Shown here: positions 1 to 13,700 of the stretch, piece after piece
Layout: every line of letters starts with the position of its first letter
Position numbering within the stretch: position 1 is the stretch's first letter
Assembly (NCBI GenBank): GCA_961205875.1
Contig: OY540814.1
Span: 25,488,151-25,552,150 of the forward strand
Direction of reading: 5' to 3'
Source: Sialis fuliginosa
Lineage: Eukaryota; Arthropoda; Insecta; Megaloptera; Sialidae
DNA length: 64,000 bases
The notes under the pieces: generated by a model
The model's database searches: none
What the model saw: only the letters and a program-made list of their open reading frames with translations
Told to the model about the DNA's origin: nothing
Program-made: the position numbers and the translations under genes

Positions 1-569
1 GACTATTTTACAATCGTGTGTTGCTTAAATAAAGTTGTGCGAACATTAACGCAAGAAATAAATATGTACATTAACACCTGCCAGCTAGCCAGTATATTTA
101 TTTAAAGTACAAGTGAAGAAATGTTTAATTAATTTTTTTTTAATATTTATCATTACATTGTCAGATTTTCCGTTTGTTTGAGATTTCTATGATTATTACA
201 AATTATTAGACAAATTGGAAATATACAGAAATCAAAATGACAGATGGAAAATATATTTTACTAACACAAAGCAAGTGAAAATCAGTAGCGTAACCAGGAT
301 ATTTTTTGAAGAGGGGGCAAGTTTTCGTGGGGGGTATGGTCATATATAACCATCTGGCCCCTTATTAGTTACAAAATAATTTTTAAATAAATATCTTTAG
401 AACAACGCATTACGAAAAAATATTTTTTTGGTACATGGAGAAATGATTTAAAATGAGAGGAGCTTACTAAGTTTGTGATACGCGAATTTGAATGAAAACT
501 GGACGACCACTTCTGTTCGTAATATGCGTTGTAAAAATGCAGAAAATTAAAAATCCCTTTAATTAAATG
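1..569. other. Upstream DNA, no gene seen
   Basis: AT-rich. A hAT-like end fragment (CAGTAGCGTAACCAGG) is near 284, with a G-run beyond it. Nothing else is supported. Confidence 0.5.
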
Positions 570-571
570 TA

Positions 572-1045
572 CAGTGCAACCTCGATATAACAAAACTGAA
601 GGGAAGTAGAAAATATTCGTTATGCCAAGTAATTTGTTACAGTGAGGTTTGTTATATAAAGGTTAGGTTGGTCTACAATTCGTTATAACAAGGTAAGAAT
701 ATAGCGATGTCTATTTTTTTCGTTGTAGGATTCTCGTCAACATACTTAATGATTTCTCGTTTCTTTACGACGGTTAAGGAACACATTTTTTGTTTTTCAG
801 CCTTTCCAACTTTAAAACTAGCAACAGTGACAAACAGCAAAAAAAACAATAATGATTGTCTTACAAAAAATTTAACGTGTCTGAACCTGTCGAAAAATTC
901 GTTATAAAGAGGTTGTTGACAAATGTATTCGTAATATAAAGGTATATTTTGCATTAGCTTTTACGGGCAGTTCTAGGGGATTTCGAAAAATTTGTTAAAT
1001 CGAGGAAATCGTTATATTGAGGCTCGTTATATTAAGGTTACACTG
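572..1045. mobile_element. pogo-like MITE, 474 bp
   Basis: Ends CAGTGCAACCTCGATATAAC and the inverse GTTATATTAAGGTTACACTG are flanked by TA at 570-571 and 1046-1047. CAGTG(G)AACCTCG termini with TA duplication are typical of pogo-type Tc1/mariner elements. Internal copies of TTCGTTATA and TATAAAGGT repeat the terminal motif. The ORFs inside show no transposase motifs. Confidence 0.85.
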
Positions 1046-1565
1046 TATTATGCTTGGTTCTGTTGATAATTCGACAGTTAGTTAAAGGAGCATATAGTTA
1101 CTTGGGTATCCAACAATACATGGTATATATTTTACACATGTATTTAAAACAATTACCCTTAAACACGAGTAATTGCACCTCGTAAACATTACATAATAGG
1201 TCATAGACTATTACCAAGTCAACATTTCAATCAAAACCACCAACAAAAATCAAAACATTACGCACTAATGGTAGCTTTAAACAGCGAAAGATAGGTGCAT
1301 TTAAAAAGCTATTAGCGCTTGAAAAATATAGGTAGTCTGTGGTTAATTTATAAAAAAACAAACACTTGGTATATTTTTTATTTGTACAACTGGTTTTACT
1401 TGTTGCGCGGTGAGTTGTTTTTATAAATTTTTACAATGATGCATTATAGTTTATATGTTAATACACACTTTATTTTATTGGTTTATATAGGTAAGTAGTT
1501 GCCTTTTATTTCTCAGAAATAAATAGTACTACAATGTACTTGTATAGGTATGTTATAGATTAAAC

Positions 1566-2873
1566 CAGTGCTTATCAAACGGGTAGTATTTAAGCGCGCA
1601 ATATTTTATATACTTTGAGCATTAAACATATTGTATTTGAGCAATAACATTTTGAATTTTGAGCATTATACTAAACATAAAGTGTGGTATTAAAAATAAT
1701 TTTTCTGAGCAATAAAATTGATTTGCTTTAATATCATAACTTTTAATTTTTGAGGGGGGGTGTTAATTTGTATTTTATTAGAACATCAACTCTGTACGAT
1801 TTATAAAATATTATATAAATACATGATATTGCTCATTTAGTACAAACCTTACCAACCTAATACGTGAAAAGAACGCCAACAGAAGAGAAGAAGATGAAGA
1901 AGAACCTAATACTCTTTTAGCCATTTTAAGGAGCAATTTTTTTTTTCTGTTATTTTATTTCTTTAATGATCAAAAAGTCTTTTTTTAACGCTAGTTTATA
2001 TTAACTATTACTAAAACACAAAAAATACTGTTCAATATTGTTTACAAATATGCTATAATTAAGTGTTAGAACACCTAGTTCATTTAATGTTCTTCACTAT
2101 TTCTCATTTCATTTAAAATAATGCGCGTTTAATTTGTTCCCTGCACAGTAGGCAATTGCCTAGGGCTTCAAGTTATGAATAAATCTTTTCTACATTATAA
2201 TTATTATGATCGATGGCATGTTATGCAGTAAGTACTTTAAACAACTGCATAGGGCCCTGAGCTGAGGAAATAATTTAAAAAGTGTATGTATATTTAATTT
2301 TTTGGCTCTTCAAAAGCAAAAAAGGTCAGGTATTGTGAAATTAATTTTTTTAATGTTGGTATAGATTTTTTTTAAATATTCGACAAAAAAATGGGGCTCC
2401 AATATTTATAAATATTTTTATGCAAAAAAATTTAGTTTAGTTTATATAAATTTACCGGTTCACAGTAGGATTTAGGTTGAGAAACACTGATCTATACTGT
2501 TATTATAAATAAATAAATATTGAGTTTGATTGTTTGTCCTCGATGATCTCAAAAACCACTGAACCGATTTTGATGAATTTTTTACAAAAGTATTCGTTGT
2601 ATCAAACACCATGTGGGTAATTTACATAAATAGCTAAACTATAATAAGAGATATATATTCTACATAAAAATCCGTAACAGTATATATTTATCTATAATAG
2701 ATAACTCGCTACAGACTAATTAGGCATTCGCTTTGCGCTATAAAAATATGACATAGCCGAAGAAAAATTAATTAATGTCAAGTTGGTGAGATGATATTCC
2801 GACATCAACTGTCAGAAGTCAAGCAACATAACGAATTGAGTTTTTCTGGTGACCCACAGTTTGAAAAGCACTG
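1566..2873. mobile_element. hAT-like element with nested insertions
   Basis: Ends CAGTGCTTATCAAAC and the inverse GTTTGAAAAGCACTG. The 8-base flanks GATTAAAC and TATTAAAT share ATTAAA, consistent with an aged duplication. Inside are another hAT-type end (GTTGAGAAACACTG near 2476-2491) and a fragment with AAACCACTGAACCGATTTTG near 2550. No coding frame. Confidence 0.6.
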
Positions 2874-3837
2874 TATTAAATTATATGACTGCAGTATCAT
2901 AATTTGCAATCTTAATCGATTGAACAATACTGGATGTCACGTTGTAAATTATTTTACTTTTTAGATGAAGATATTTGTGTTTATTTATTTTGTACGTAGT
3001 GTATGTAATATAATATATGTAATTATTGCAAAATTTTTGCTTTGTCTATGGGGGTCGAAAATTTCAAAAATTATCGTAGTGTACCTAATTAAATGACGTT
3101 CCTTTATCGAATACCGCAAATATACCTACATCAGAACATATGGTATAGCACGCTTAACGTATGTTTTTTTTTCTGTCAAAGAATACGTCAAAAACATTAA
3201 CGCTTTGACGATTTTAATTTTTAACTTCAATTAACACGAAATGGCCGTAATTAAAATTCACGCTCGGCATTATAAATTTTAATTAAATTCTTCTTTATCT
3301 GATATTTGGCTTAATTTTTATATTTTCCATCCTTTCGATTTTTCAACAATCAGGCGATTATTTTGAAATTTCGATTTTTGGCATTGTGATCTAAAAATAA
3401 TTCACTAGTTAAAGTTTTTGTTTTAGTCCCCCAAACACCTTAAACAATTAAATTTTTGTATTGTATATTATAAAATACATCAATAGATTTTCTTTGCTTA
3501 TTCGAATTTATTGATATTTTACTTTAGATGATATTTAAATTGGCTCCTAATACCTGAATAAACTTACGAGACGTATTTTATAAAAGCATAAGGGCCATAA
3601 TTAACTTAACAGGAAAACAAAGAAAGGAAAGAAAAATACTTAAATCTCATACTTAAGAAAATCTCCAACTGTTTAATTTTCAGACATTGTTTTTTTATAC
3701 AATCTTAATAAACAATTGCGCATCAGAATTGTTAATTCTGATTAAGAAAACAAGATAGTACATAAAGACACTACGTGAATCAAATTGCACATTAAACTGA
3801 ATGTCACCTTCGTAATTAAAGAAAATACTTAATTATC
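2874..3837. other. Non-coding, no structure recognised
   Basis: AT-rich single-copy-looking DNA between two hAT-like elements. No splice-bounded frame or terminal repeats. Confidence 0.5.
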
Positions 3838-3929
3838 ATTAGCAGTAGGGATGTTACGGAGCTCCGTATCCGAAACCGAAACTATCGGATATCCGAAAAG
3901 ATTTGACCTCCGAAACCGAAACCGTATCC

Positions 3930-4085
3930 GAAATAATTAAATTCTGAACTCCGAAACCGAAACCGTAACCGAAATAATTAAATTCTGAACTCCGAAACCG
4001 AAACCGTAACCGAAATAATTAGATTCTGAACTCCGAAACCGAATCCGTATCCGAAATGATTATTTCGGATATTATTTCGGATAGT
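3930..4085 (+). repeat. 41-bp minisatellite
   Basis: ATTCTGAACTCCGAAACCGA starts at 3941, 3982 and 4023, with CCGAAATAATTA between. It forms the left inner end of the hAT-like element. Confidence 0.85.
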
Positions 4086-4429
4086 TTCCTACTTGTTGCC
4101 CCAAGCCTCGAGACACAAACAAAACATACGAGCAGATTATAAATTTGTATTTACCGCCTGAAATTTAATTGGCGTATCATGTACTTTTATTTAGTCTCTA
4201 TTTTTAAATTCGCTACCATAGATTATAACAGATGATTTTTTAAATAAATTTGCAATAATCACTTTTTTTTAAATCTACTCAAAAATTTTTAAAAATTGTA
4301 AATGAAACATCAATTTTTAGGTTTCCGTAGAAAACTAGTTTCGCTATTTCCGTCTGTCCGTCCGTCCACAAAATTTTTAAGCCGATTAAGATGAAATTTG
4401 GTATACGGACGAAGACTGATAACCCAAAA

Positions 4430-5213
4430 ATAGAAATGATAATATTTAAAAAAAAAAATTTTTTTTGGACCCCCTTTCCATAGACTGAAAAGTATTTAAA
4501 AAAAAAATGTTCACTTAATCCATTAAGTGTGATGTCTTTAGATAGGTCTCCTAAAATGCAATAAAAAATGTAATATGACATTTTGATTTTAACCCTTCAG
4601 TCACGATATATTTGCGTTCAAAGTCGGAATAAAAGCGCCCCCCCCCCCCATAATTTCTAAACTATCAATTTAAAAAATCTGAAAAAATTCAAAAATGTAG
4701 CTTTTAATTTCACTGAAAATTATAACGAACACTGTCAAAATTATTTTGGACTCCTCTCCCATAGACTGAAAAGTGAACTCACATTTTTTTTTCACTTAAC
4801 CCATTGAATGGGTGGTCATTGGATAGGTCTCCTAAAATGCAACAAAAAATGTTATATCATCTTTTGATTTTAATCCTTCAGTCACGACATATTTGCATTT
4901 AAATGTCGTTATCAGAGCGTCCCCCCCCCCTTAATTTCTAAACTATTTATTCAAAAAATCTGAAAAAATTCAAAAATGTAGCTTTTAATTAGCACTTCCA
5001 CTGAAAATTAGAACGAACACTGTCAAAATTATTTTGGACTCCCCTCCCATAGACTAAAAATTGTACTCAAATTTTTTTTCACTTACCCCATTGAGTGGGG
5101 TATCTTTAGATAGGTCTCCTAAAATGCAACAAAAAATGTTATATGACCTTTTGATTTTAACCCTTCAGTCACGATATATTTGCATTTAAATGTCGTTATC
5201 AGAGCGTCCGTTG
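4430..5213 (+). repeat. Triplicated module of about 285 bp
   Basis: The marker GATAGGTCTCCTAAAATGCA occurs near 4540, 4823 and 5111. Shared blocks include CCATAGACTGAAAAGT, CCTTCAGTCACGATATATTT and a C-run of 9-12 bases. The first copy is the most divergent. It lies inside the hAT-like element. Confidence 0.85.
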
Positions 5214-5659
5214 AAATAACTCTTGTTTATAAATCGTAATGACTACGGAAACCTATCATGTGCGTGCCCAACACGCACTTGGCCGTTTTATTATATCATT
5301 TTTATCATCATATTTCAATTTTATTAGAATTAGTTTTATTGTTGTCACAAAAAATTACTTATATTATTTAAATCTGGAAATTAGACAGATAGCTAGAAAT
5401 GTAAATTTTTATAGATTATAAGTAAAAGGAATATACAGAGAGTCTAAATCAGATATAACGACATCTAGGGGACCAGTCATATTAAGTCGTAAAAACCGGG
5501 AACTAGGCAATTACCATATATGGGATTCACTCGGAACTTTTATTTTGATCGTTAAAACCGATATGTTGTATTAAACGATATCGTTATAACCGATTTCGAA
5601 ATTTTCGACTGTATCGAATTTCAACAAAAACTATACTACGGGCTGAAAAATACAAAAAA

Positions 5660-5870
5660 AAAATTAAAAAATATCCGTATCCGTATCCATATCCGAAACT
5701 CAAGGGGGCAAAATATCCCTATCCGTATCCGAAACCGAAACTAAGGAAAAAAAATATCCATATCCGTATCCGAAACCGAAACCAAGAAAGAAAAAAATCC
5801 ATATCCGTATTCGAAACCGAAACCAAGAAAAATATATATCCTTATCCGTATCCGTAACCGATATGTCATA
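5660..5870 (+). repeat. TATCCGTATCCGAAACCG minisatellite, right end
   Basis: At least four irregular copies of a roughly 50-base unit containing ATCCGTATCCGAAACCGAAAC. It lies just inside the right end of the hAT-like element and has the same sense as the left-end minisatellite. Confidence 0.8.
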
Positions 5871-6723
5871 TCCCTAACAACCCTAATTAGCAGTCATTTG
5901 TGTACAATTTAAGAGATGTTTTAACTTTTTTTGTTTTTATGATATGTTCAAAATGCACACATTGGAGTGATGACGTAAAGATGATGTTGAGCCCCCCCCC
6001 CCTGCCCTTACTTGTAAGGGTTTCGGAGACCCCCTTCACCTCTTTCTTCACGTAAGAATTTCTATTTCAAGATACATACATACCTATATCTATACTATAT
6101 TGAATGTAATTTAAGGCCAATTGTGATAGACTACATGATGGTTATTTTTTATTAAATTACAATTCATTCTAAATATAAAATCAATATATGGCAAGATAGC
6201 ATTACATTTTACCCCCTTTCATCTTCTTGCCCCTCTTCATTGTTTTTATTTTTCAAGAACTCACAATGCATAATATATCTACACATATCTCTTGAATGTC
6301 ACCTTTATAATTAAAAATGTTTAATTATAATTAACATTCATTTGCATACAATTTCAGTCATCTTTTTACAAAACAATGCAATAATGTATATGTTTTTTTA
6401 ATTGTGATTGTTTTCTTGACATTTTACTGCAACATGTAATTATAGGATCAAAAAAAAACGAATAGATTTGAATAAAATAGGTATTCAATGCCGTAATAAA
6501 AGTCATATAATTTAATGTCCTATTTTAATTGCGCTATCAAATATTTTTAAAACTAAACATAAATAATCGTTTTAAAAACATCAAAATTAGCTTATTTTTA
6601 TAAAACACCATTAATTAAAAAAATTATTTTGTAGTAAATCTTGAATTGTTATATATGTCATTTTAAAGCCACTGGATTTTTCTGTAACTTAAACTATTGC
6701 GCATTCAAATATGTTTCCCCATT

Positions 6724-8581
6724 GCACTATGGGCCAGGATACCCTGTTCTGTGGCCAAAAGTCTACTTTCGAATTTGAGAAAACGAATTAGACCACTGAA
6801 TTCGATATTAATTGAAGTAGTTATGATGACAATTACATATTGATTAATCAATTCTTGTTCAAGTGACAGGGGCGCAAAGTTGAAAAATGTATAAAAAAAA
6901 ATTATGTTACTGTCGCTTGTAAAATGTAATATTTATTGTAAAGTCATAAATTTCAAGCCGTATATTTGGATTATTTCGTTCGTGGAAGTTCAAAAATTAT
7001 TTTAAATGTCACATGAATGCGTTATTTTCAGTTTTACTGAAGTAAAACCACATTTTTAGTATAAAAAAACAAGATTTTTCAGCAAAGCACCTGCTGCCGA
7101 TTGCGAATACCGAAAGATACCGCCTTGTATTAAGTAATGAGACCCACAGATGTCTTCTCTAGGATGTGCACTTCAGCCTAGATCTGCCCCTTTTTGCCCG
7201 TTTTCATTTGCTTGACTGTGAAACTCTTCTAAACGTACAAGAATGATATGTACAATGTACATATTTATTTCACATTGTATAAACGAATATAGTACTACGA
7301 GTGTACAAACTTTCTCTGGACCGTGAAATTTGAGGGGTGTCTTCCTTTTATGATCTAAACACCCATTAAGAAAATATTTTTCTAAATTCAACCCCTACGG
7401 GGGTAAAAAGGGGTGTAAAATTTTGAATGGGAAAATATTTTTTGGTTGGATTTACTTGAAACTTAAAATGAATACTCTATAATACAAATAATGAAACTAG
7501 TATTTACATAAGTATTTCCCAAAATTAAACTACTAAGGGGTGCAAGGGGGTGGAAAACTTTATATGTCGAAAAAAATTTGTTTGTATTCACTCGAATGAA
7601 ACATTGCGCACATATTGTACAAGACAAATAGCATTTTCGAAAATTCAACCCCTAAGAGATGGGAGGGGGGGGGGGGGGTATTGGTGTTTAATTTTCAAAA
7701 TTATGATATATTTATTTACATATTTTTTACGATATTAAGGTAAATTCGGACAAAATAATATTCAATTAAAATTAAAATTTCAACCCCTAATAGCGTAAAA
7801 GGTGGACGAGGGTGGGTTTTTGATATGTTTATCTGCATAGTTTCTTTAGTTATACAGGTGAATTTGGACAAAATAGTCTTCAATAAAAAAAAAAATGGAC
7901 ACTCAACCCCTAATGGCCCGGGTAGTCAGTGGGTGAGTTTATGCAATTTTTAACTAAGATCTAAGATATTTACAATTATTTATACGTAATAAAAAAAAAA
8001 TATATATATTTCATCCCTTTTCACGGATGAAGGGTTGCAATTAGTTTCATTCATAGTGTTACAGCGAAACTTTGTTATGGATTGTTGTAAGGAGATTACT
8101 TGTATTTAGATTCTTATTTTTTTACACCGCGTGCTTACCCTTATAAAATTAATTTTATTTAAATTGGATAACTTTTGAAATATCTTGGTCGCCATATTGG
8201 ATCCGCCATTTTGAATTTTTAAATTTTATAAAAAATTGAAATTTGCGTCCCAATATAACCTTATAAAATGAATTTTATTAAAATCGGATAACTTTTGAAA
8301 TATCTTGGTCGCCATATTGGATCCGCCATTTTGAATTTTTAAATTTTCATAAAAAATTTGAAATCAGCGTCCCAATAAAACCTTACAAAATGAATTTTAT
8401 TTAAATTGGAGAACTTTTGAAATATATTAGTCGCCATATTGGTTCCGCCATTTTGAATTTTTTAATTTTTATTAAAAATTTGAAATCAGCGTCCAAAAAA
8501 AACCTTATAAAATGAATTTTAATTAAAACGGATAACATCTGGACTTTTGGCCATAGAACAGGGTCTCCTGGCCCATAGTGC
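6724..8581. mobile_element. TIR element of 1.86 kb with about 40-bp inverted ends
   Basis: The left end GCACTATGGGCCAGGATACC and following bases to 6763 match the inverse of 8542-8581 with about four mismatches. ATT on both outer sides may be a 3-bp target duplication. The interior has repeated CAACCCCTAAnGGGG blocks (7390-7930), G-runs and the GCCATATTGGATCC array. The superfamily is not clear; no transposase is seen. Confidence 0.75.
8138..8540 (+). repeat. Tandem array of about 120 bp, three to four copies
   Basis: GGTCGCCATATTGGATCCGC recurs near 8187, 8307 and 8428 (last variant), each followed by CATTTTGAATTTTTAAATTT and a CCTTATAAAATGAATTTTA block. A fourth partial copy ends near 8535. 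It is inside the TIR element. Confidence 0.85.
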
Positions 8582-8584
8582 ATT

Positions 8585-11519
8585 GTCGAGATATAATATT
8601 GTTCTAATTTCTGTTAATTTAATAAAATTTGGGCATTATATCTCGGTAATGGAGAATTACTTATTTAAATTTAAATTCAAGAGTGACTTTAAAATGATAT
8701 TTAAACAATTCAATGTGCAAACCATTACTCAAGCGAATGCTATGATTGACTCATTAGCAAAATCTCGTCCCATTTTATGTCTCTGGGCTCCCTAACAAAC
8801 TCAATTACATGAAACAAAAAAAATCGTATAATATCAAGGAGCTGTCAGCAAACAATATTTTCTGGTTGACAACAAAATTATAAAGAAGAAGAATAATAAC
8901 AAAAATTACAATTATTCATACATGTAAAGTTGTTATTGTTTACATAAAAATGTTACTTAACACTAGTTTTTCGAGGACATGTCTTGTGTACTTACAATAA
9001 TTATATAAACATTTAGACAAATTAGCCAACCGTAAAAATACGCTAATATTAACGCTTTTTCAATAACATATTTAAAAATTATTTATACCAAGTCGTCGCA
9101 ATTTATTTTGAGATAATTATACCATTATTTTAAAAATGTTAAGAGTGGAGGGGTGGAGGGGGGGGGGATATTAAAACATCAAATATTTTTCTTGGAAATA
9201 TTATTGATATTACATAAGGTCATTATTATTTTTACTTTCACACCACGTTTTATCAATCAGCAACCGACAGACAGTCATACAGACAGACAAGTGAAATTTC
9301 AAAACGTTTAAATATAGCATCACAAATATTAATATTTTAAATAACAATGAAAAAATACTTTCGCGCTTCATATTTCAGAATTAGCATTTCTATATTAGAC
9401 TGAATTATTTAACCTTTAAGCGCTGAATGACGCAGTAATTTCCGATTAAGAAAGTGTTTTTGGGTTCGTATCTAGATACCTGTGCATTTGTAAGCAGTGG
9501 TAGCTTTTGATAAAATTAATGTGAGATTTATTAAATTTTCTTTTTAAAATAAATCTTTGTATTTAGTAGAGCTGCACACGAGACGAAAGTCAGGTGTCTC
9601 GTCTAGTATCGGCTAATTTATATTGAATAAAACGGCAAAGTGCGTGTTGGGCACGTACATGATAGGGTTCCGTAATCATTCTCACTACGGTTTATAAAAA
9701 AAAATTAAAAGTTATTTCATAATTTTTTATAAACTATTTTTGCTACAGTTTTCGTTGAAAGAATTTTTTCCAGATTTTTTGAATCCATAGTTTAGAAATT
9801 ATAGGGGGGACGCTCTGGCAACGACATTGAAAAGTAAATATATCGTGACTGAATGGTTAAAATCAAAAGATCATATAACATTTTTTGTTGCATTTTAGGG
9901 TACATATCTAAAGACATCCAAAATTTAAATTTTAAATACTAATAAGTACCTAAATAAGTTTACTAATTCATGTTGCCTTTGAAACAAACGCAATTAAATT
10001 CAAATTATCAAATTAGCTATTCTAAAAATGTGTATTATATTATTGACATAGGGATAATAGAAAATTAATATTCATATAAATACAAAGGTGAGTTTTATTT
10101 CTGACAAATTCCATTAAGAATTTTTATATGTATATTAAAAAAAAATTCACATAAACTATATGGAAACAATAAATAATCAGTATTCAAGTATTTATAGTCA
10201 TACAATGTTTGGAAGTTGGTTGTGTGGACCTCAAAGGTCGAACCCACGGCTTGTTTTCGTTAACAATTTCGAGTAAAAAATACCACTGTTACGCACGTAC
10301 TACCACTGTTTATGTGTGTGGGGGGGAGGGGGGGGGGGGTGTTAGCTAATCGGAAAGACGTCGAGGAACCACGCATGGTCGCGTTAGAAGCAATGAACAC
10401 ACGCAATCACATGCTTACCTAAGTCGAATGCATCAGTGCGAGCTTAGTTTGTACAACAAACCACGGCGTTATCTTTAAGGATATGTCAATAACTACAGTG
10501 AAATCTGCTTAAACCTGACCCTCTATATACCGGAAACTTAAATTTCGGAACGAAGGTATTTCCTATATAAAATAATACTTAAACTGGAAAAAATAACAAA
10601 TTTATTAGATAAAAAAATGTGATATTTGTACGCGCAACCTATTTTATCGACTATCATAACAGAAATCTAATTTCTACACGAACGAAGTAGCGGTTAACAG
10701 CTATTAAAGTAATAAATCTTCGTATTGGCCAATGTTTCATTCCACGTTACAGTGAACAATAGATGAAAAAAATCGGGTTTTCAAAAAACATACTTATTTT
10801 TCGTAAAGAAAACAAAAACTGAATAAATTACGGTGTTTACAAAAATCTGTTTTAGAATTTAAAATGGCAAGTTCTCACGCAAAAAAATGTACAATAAATA
10901 AAATTTTTAACTGGCTATTATTTTTTAAATTAATTCATATTCAATCATTATCAATATTTCTTTTGTCGTTTATCTCACCTTGAATTAAAAAATGGTTCCC
11001 ACCAATCAATAACTTTCAAAACCCTATAATCAAAATGTCAATATTAAAAATTGGATAAAAAGATTCATTGAAAGCAAAAATAATCAACTATGAAAAATCA
11101 CATAATCATCATTCAAAATCGATCAAAACAAATAAAAATTCATATCTTTAAGATAATTGTACTATGGGGAGATTTTCATAACCACATCAAATTTTCATAG
11201 CAAATCAACAAAATATTTATTTACAGTAACAGAACACATTAGTTTTACAGATATATGTAGACAGACCCATCCCAACAATTAGGCTAAAAGGGATATAACC
11301 TGTAACCTTATAGAGCGCCTCACAAATACAATGTTTCATTCCAAACATCAGTTGTCATTGTATAAAAATTTTAAACCGATACATAACAAAAAATATATTT
11401 TCAGAGGTTCCACAAATGACCTTAATGTTATTCCGGGGAGCTTAATTTATTTAAAACGCACGTAAAGATCGTTTAAGATGGTAATATCTCTCCATTTTGT
11501 TTAGTTAAAATAATATAAG
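8585..11519. other. Repeat-poor to repeat-mixed upstream DNA
   Basis: Apart from the module at 9640 and the repeat end at 10625, this holds a G-run at 10320-10340, a pogo-like fragment at 10497 (CAGTGAAATCTGCTTAAACC) and AT-rich DNA. No gene is seen. Confidence 0.5.
9640..9920 (-). repeat. Second copy of the inner module of the 3846 element
   Basis: On the minus strand this matches the module at about 5060-5290: the CACGCACTTTGCCGTTTTAT block, the CTACGGAACC block, the C-run (here a G-run) and CAGTCACGATATATTTACTT. The order is kept, so the module is a dispersed repeat that also lives inside the hAT-like element. Confidence 0.7.
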
Positions 11520-11907
11520 GTACTGGCACCAGTTATGACCGCTATATTTACTGTTTTTGTGATTGATGGGCTTCTTTTTTGCAATTCTCATGAACTCATG
11601 TTACTAATAAAACAAGTAACACTTTATTTAATCAATTTAATTAACAAAGTCCGCAAATATAGTTTATTTTTTAAATTATAGCCTTTTATTTTGTTTGTTT
11701 TTTCTCCAGTGATGGACAAATTAAAATTAGTAATGAGCAGACAGTGATGGACACTGCTAATGATTACAAAATGATAAGTAGGTACTACGACACAAAAGAT
11801 ATAAAAGAAAGAATCGTCAAATTTGAAACAATGTAAATCAGTTTCTGTGATAATATAATAATTAATAAATAAATTATACTAATAATTAGTTTAAATGTCC
11901 ACCATTT
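11520..11907 (+). repeat. Dispersed repeat, copy A
   Basis: Starts TACTGGCACCAGTTATGACC and contains AAGTCCGCAAATATAGTTTA, two GTGATGGACA blocks, and ATAATTAGTTTAAATGTCC at the end. It matches the minus strand of 26014-26343. Confidence 0.8.
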
Positions 11908-13432
11908 TGACACCTATTGGCCGATTATCATCAAATCACGCTGTAAGACAGTTAAATGTATATAAATTAATATTCAGAAATGGTAGTAATCAAATATCAA
12001 CAAATATTTCTAATTCAGTACATTTAATTTAAAAATAACCATTACTGGGGTCATATCCAAGACTTATATTTCTCCATAAACTTAATAAGAACATTAATTC
12101 TACAAATACTTTTTATTATATTTTAGTACAGTATGAAACATAATAAAAAACATATGTTCTGAAAAAAAAACTTCAATGTTCATCACACTAAATCTCCTCT
12201 TGCGATTTTCCTCTAAAATTGAAACCAAGAAGGACCCCCCCCCCACGCCTCATCCCATAGTTTAATTTTTATTGAATTTCTGAAGATAACATTAAAAAAA
12301 ACAATTGAACTCAATATTTAAAAATACATTTTTAATTAATTGTCTAATAATTTTACCTCTCACCCCTCCCCCCCTTTCGCTCGCATGTAGACAATGTCTC
12401 GCCGAAGTCTGATAATCGAGTGTATTACAAACAGAACAATATCAGTACCTCCCATTTTGATAACCACTGGTTTAAATAATATATGTTCCCATACACTTAC
12501 AAATGTCGATTTTTTTCCATCCGATAGTAGTCTCGTAACCTGTTTATATTAAATAATGAAAATTAAAATGATGACAGCTATGCTTGTTTTGAAACCATTT
12601 ACCAAATTAGATGTTTAAACATAATAAATTTCTGATAAGATCAAACGGTAAAGAAAAACTTGTTCTCTACTGGTAATATAAGAACATTTTTTATTATCAA
12701 TTTCTAACATCTAAGCGTATCTAATGTGTATATGCATATATTATTTTTTCAGTCACTGTATATCTACTTTCGCCACGTTTGTTAAATAAAAACACAACCT
12801 TGCGTTACAGATTTTTTTTCTTATCTTTTTTTAGTATTTAATTACATATTTGTATTTAGATTTCATTCTCAATATCAAAAATATAATTAATGTTCCATTT
12901 TTGGTGCTATAACCTAGTATACCCACTCCCCATCTGTCCATTTTACCAATTCAATGATTTTTATAAACAGTATTATATGAAGGTATCTCATTTCAAAATA
13001 TGTCGTAATATTCGATCAATGAAAAAAATGGTTCAAATAAAAGCTGAAGGATTTTAAAGGGAAGTCAATTTTAGTGACCTTTTTGCATAGAACTACATCT
13101 ACCCTGGCACTCGGAGTACAAATACAACAAAAACAACAAAACTATGTCATCTTTTGAAAGTTCTCTTCCGAACTAATAATCGTAGAGAAATAAATAAAAC
13201 GCCACTAGATAGCATATATTCAGACCAATTTATAATAAAACCAATTTTAACCCATTATCATTCTAAACTTAAATACAATGGCTTAAAAATTGTAAGCTAA
13301 TTTTCATAGGATTTTGTATATATAGCCGACCTTCAATATTTCACTCCCTGTCACAGATTAAGGGTTGTAATTGGTCTTATTCAATCCGATGGGGGTAATA
13401 GAAACCAGGGGAAAATCTACCTTCTATCTGTT

Positions 13433-13700
13433 CAGGGTGTCCACTGTTTTTTGAAAATAAAATTCTCTGACTTTCCCTGACCACAGATTCAAAATTCCCT
13501 GACCACTAGAGGCACAGGGGCAAGAAGTGATCGAGAGGCCCCCAGATTGTGCAAAAAAAATAAATTTATACACTTTTTTCTTCTTCACTGACTTCCCAGA
13601 TATAATAAATTCCCTGACTTTCCAAAAAAAATTTTATAAATTCCCTGACTTTCCCTAATTACTTTAGGCTTCCCTGACTTTCCAGAAAGTGGACACCCTG
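13433..13700. mobile_element. MITE with CAGGGTGTCCAC ends, 268 bp
   Basis: Ends CAGGGTGTCCACTG and GTGGACACCCTG, with CTGTT directly outside on both sides (13428-13432, 13701-13705). The interior repeats TTCCCTGACTTTCC at least six times. Confidence 0.85.

Larger units (their letters stand above)
3846..5885. mobile_element. hAT-like element with minisatellite ends
   Basis: The termini TAGGGATGTTACGG and its imperfect inverse (CCCTAACAACCCTA) are flanked by the 8-bp duplication ATTAGCAG at 3838-3845 and 5886-5893. Both ends carry CCGAAACCG/TATCCG-type minisatellite DNA in the same orientation. The centre holds a triplicated module, and near 5240-5290 a unit ending in CACGCACTTGGCCGTTTTAT that recurs inverted at 9640. 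A pogo-like fragment (GATATAACGACATC) seems nested near 5450. No transposase frame is seen. Confidence 0.8.

Noticed and set aside
4279-4581. 100-codon minus-strand ORF
   Set aside because: Lies in the triplicated repeat of the hAT-like element and is interrupted in the sister copies.
10220-10250. tRNA-like B box (GGGTTCGACC on the minus strand)
   Set aside because: No matching acceptor, D arm or anticodon stem around it.
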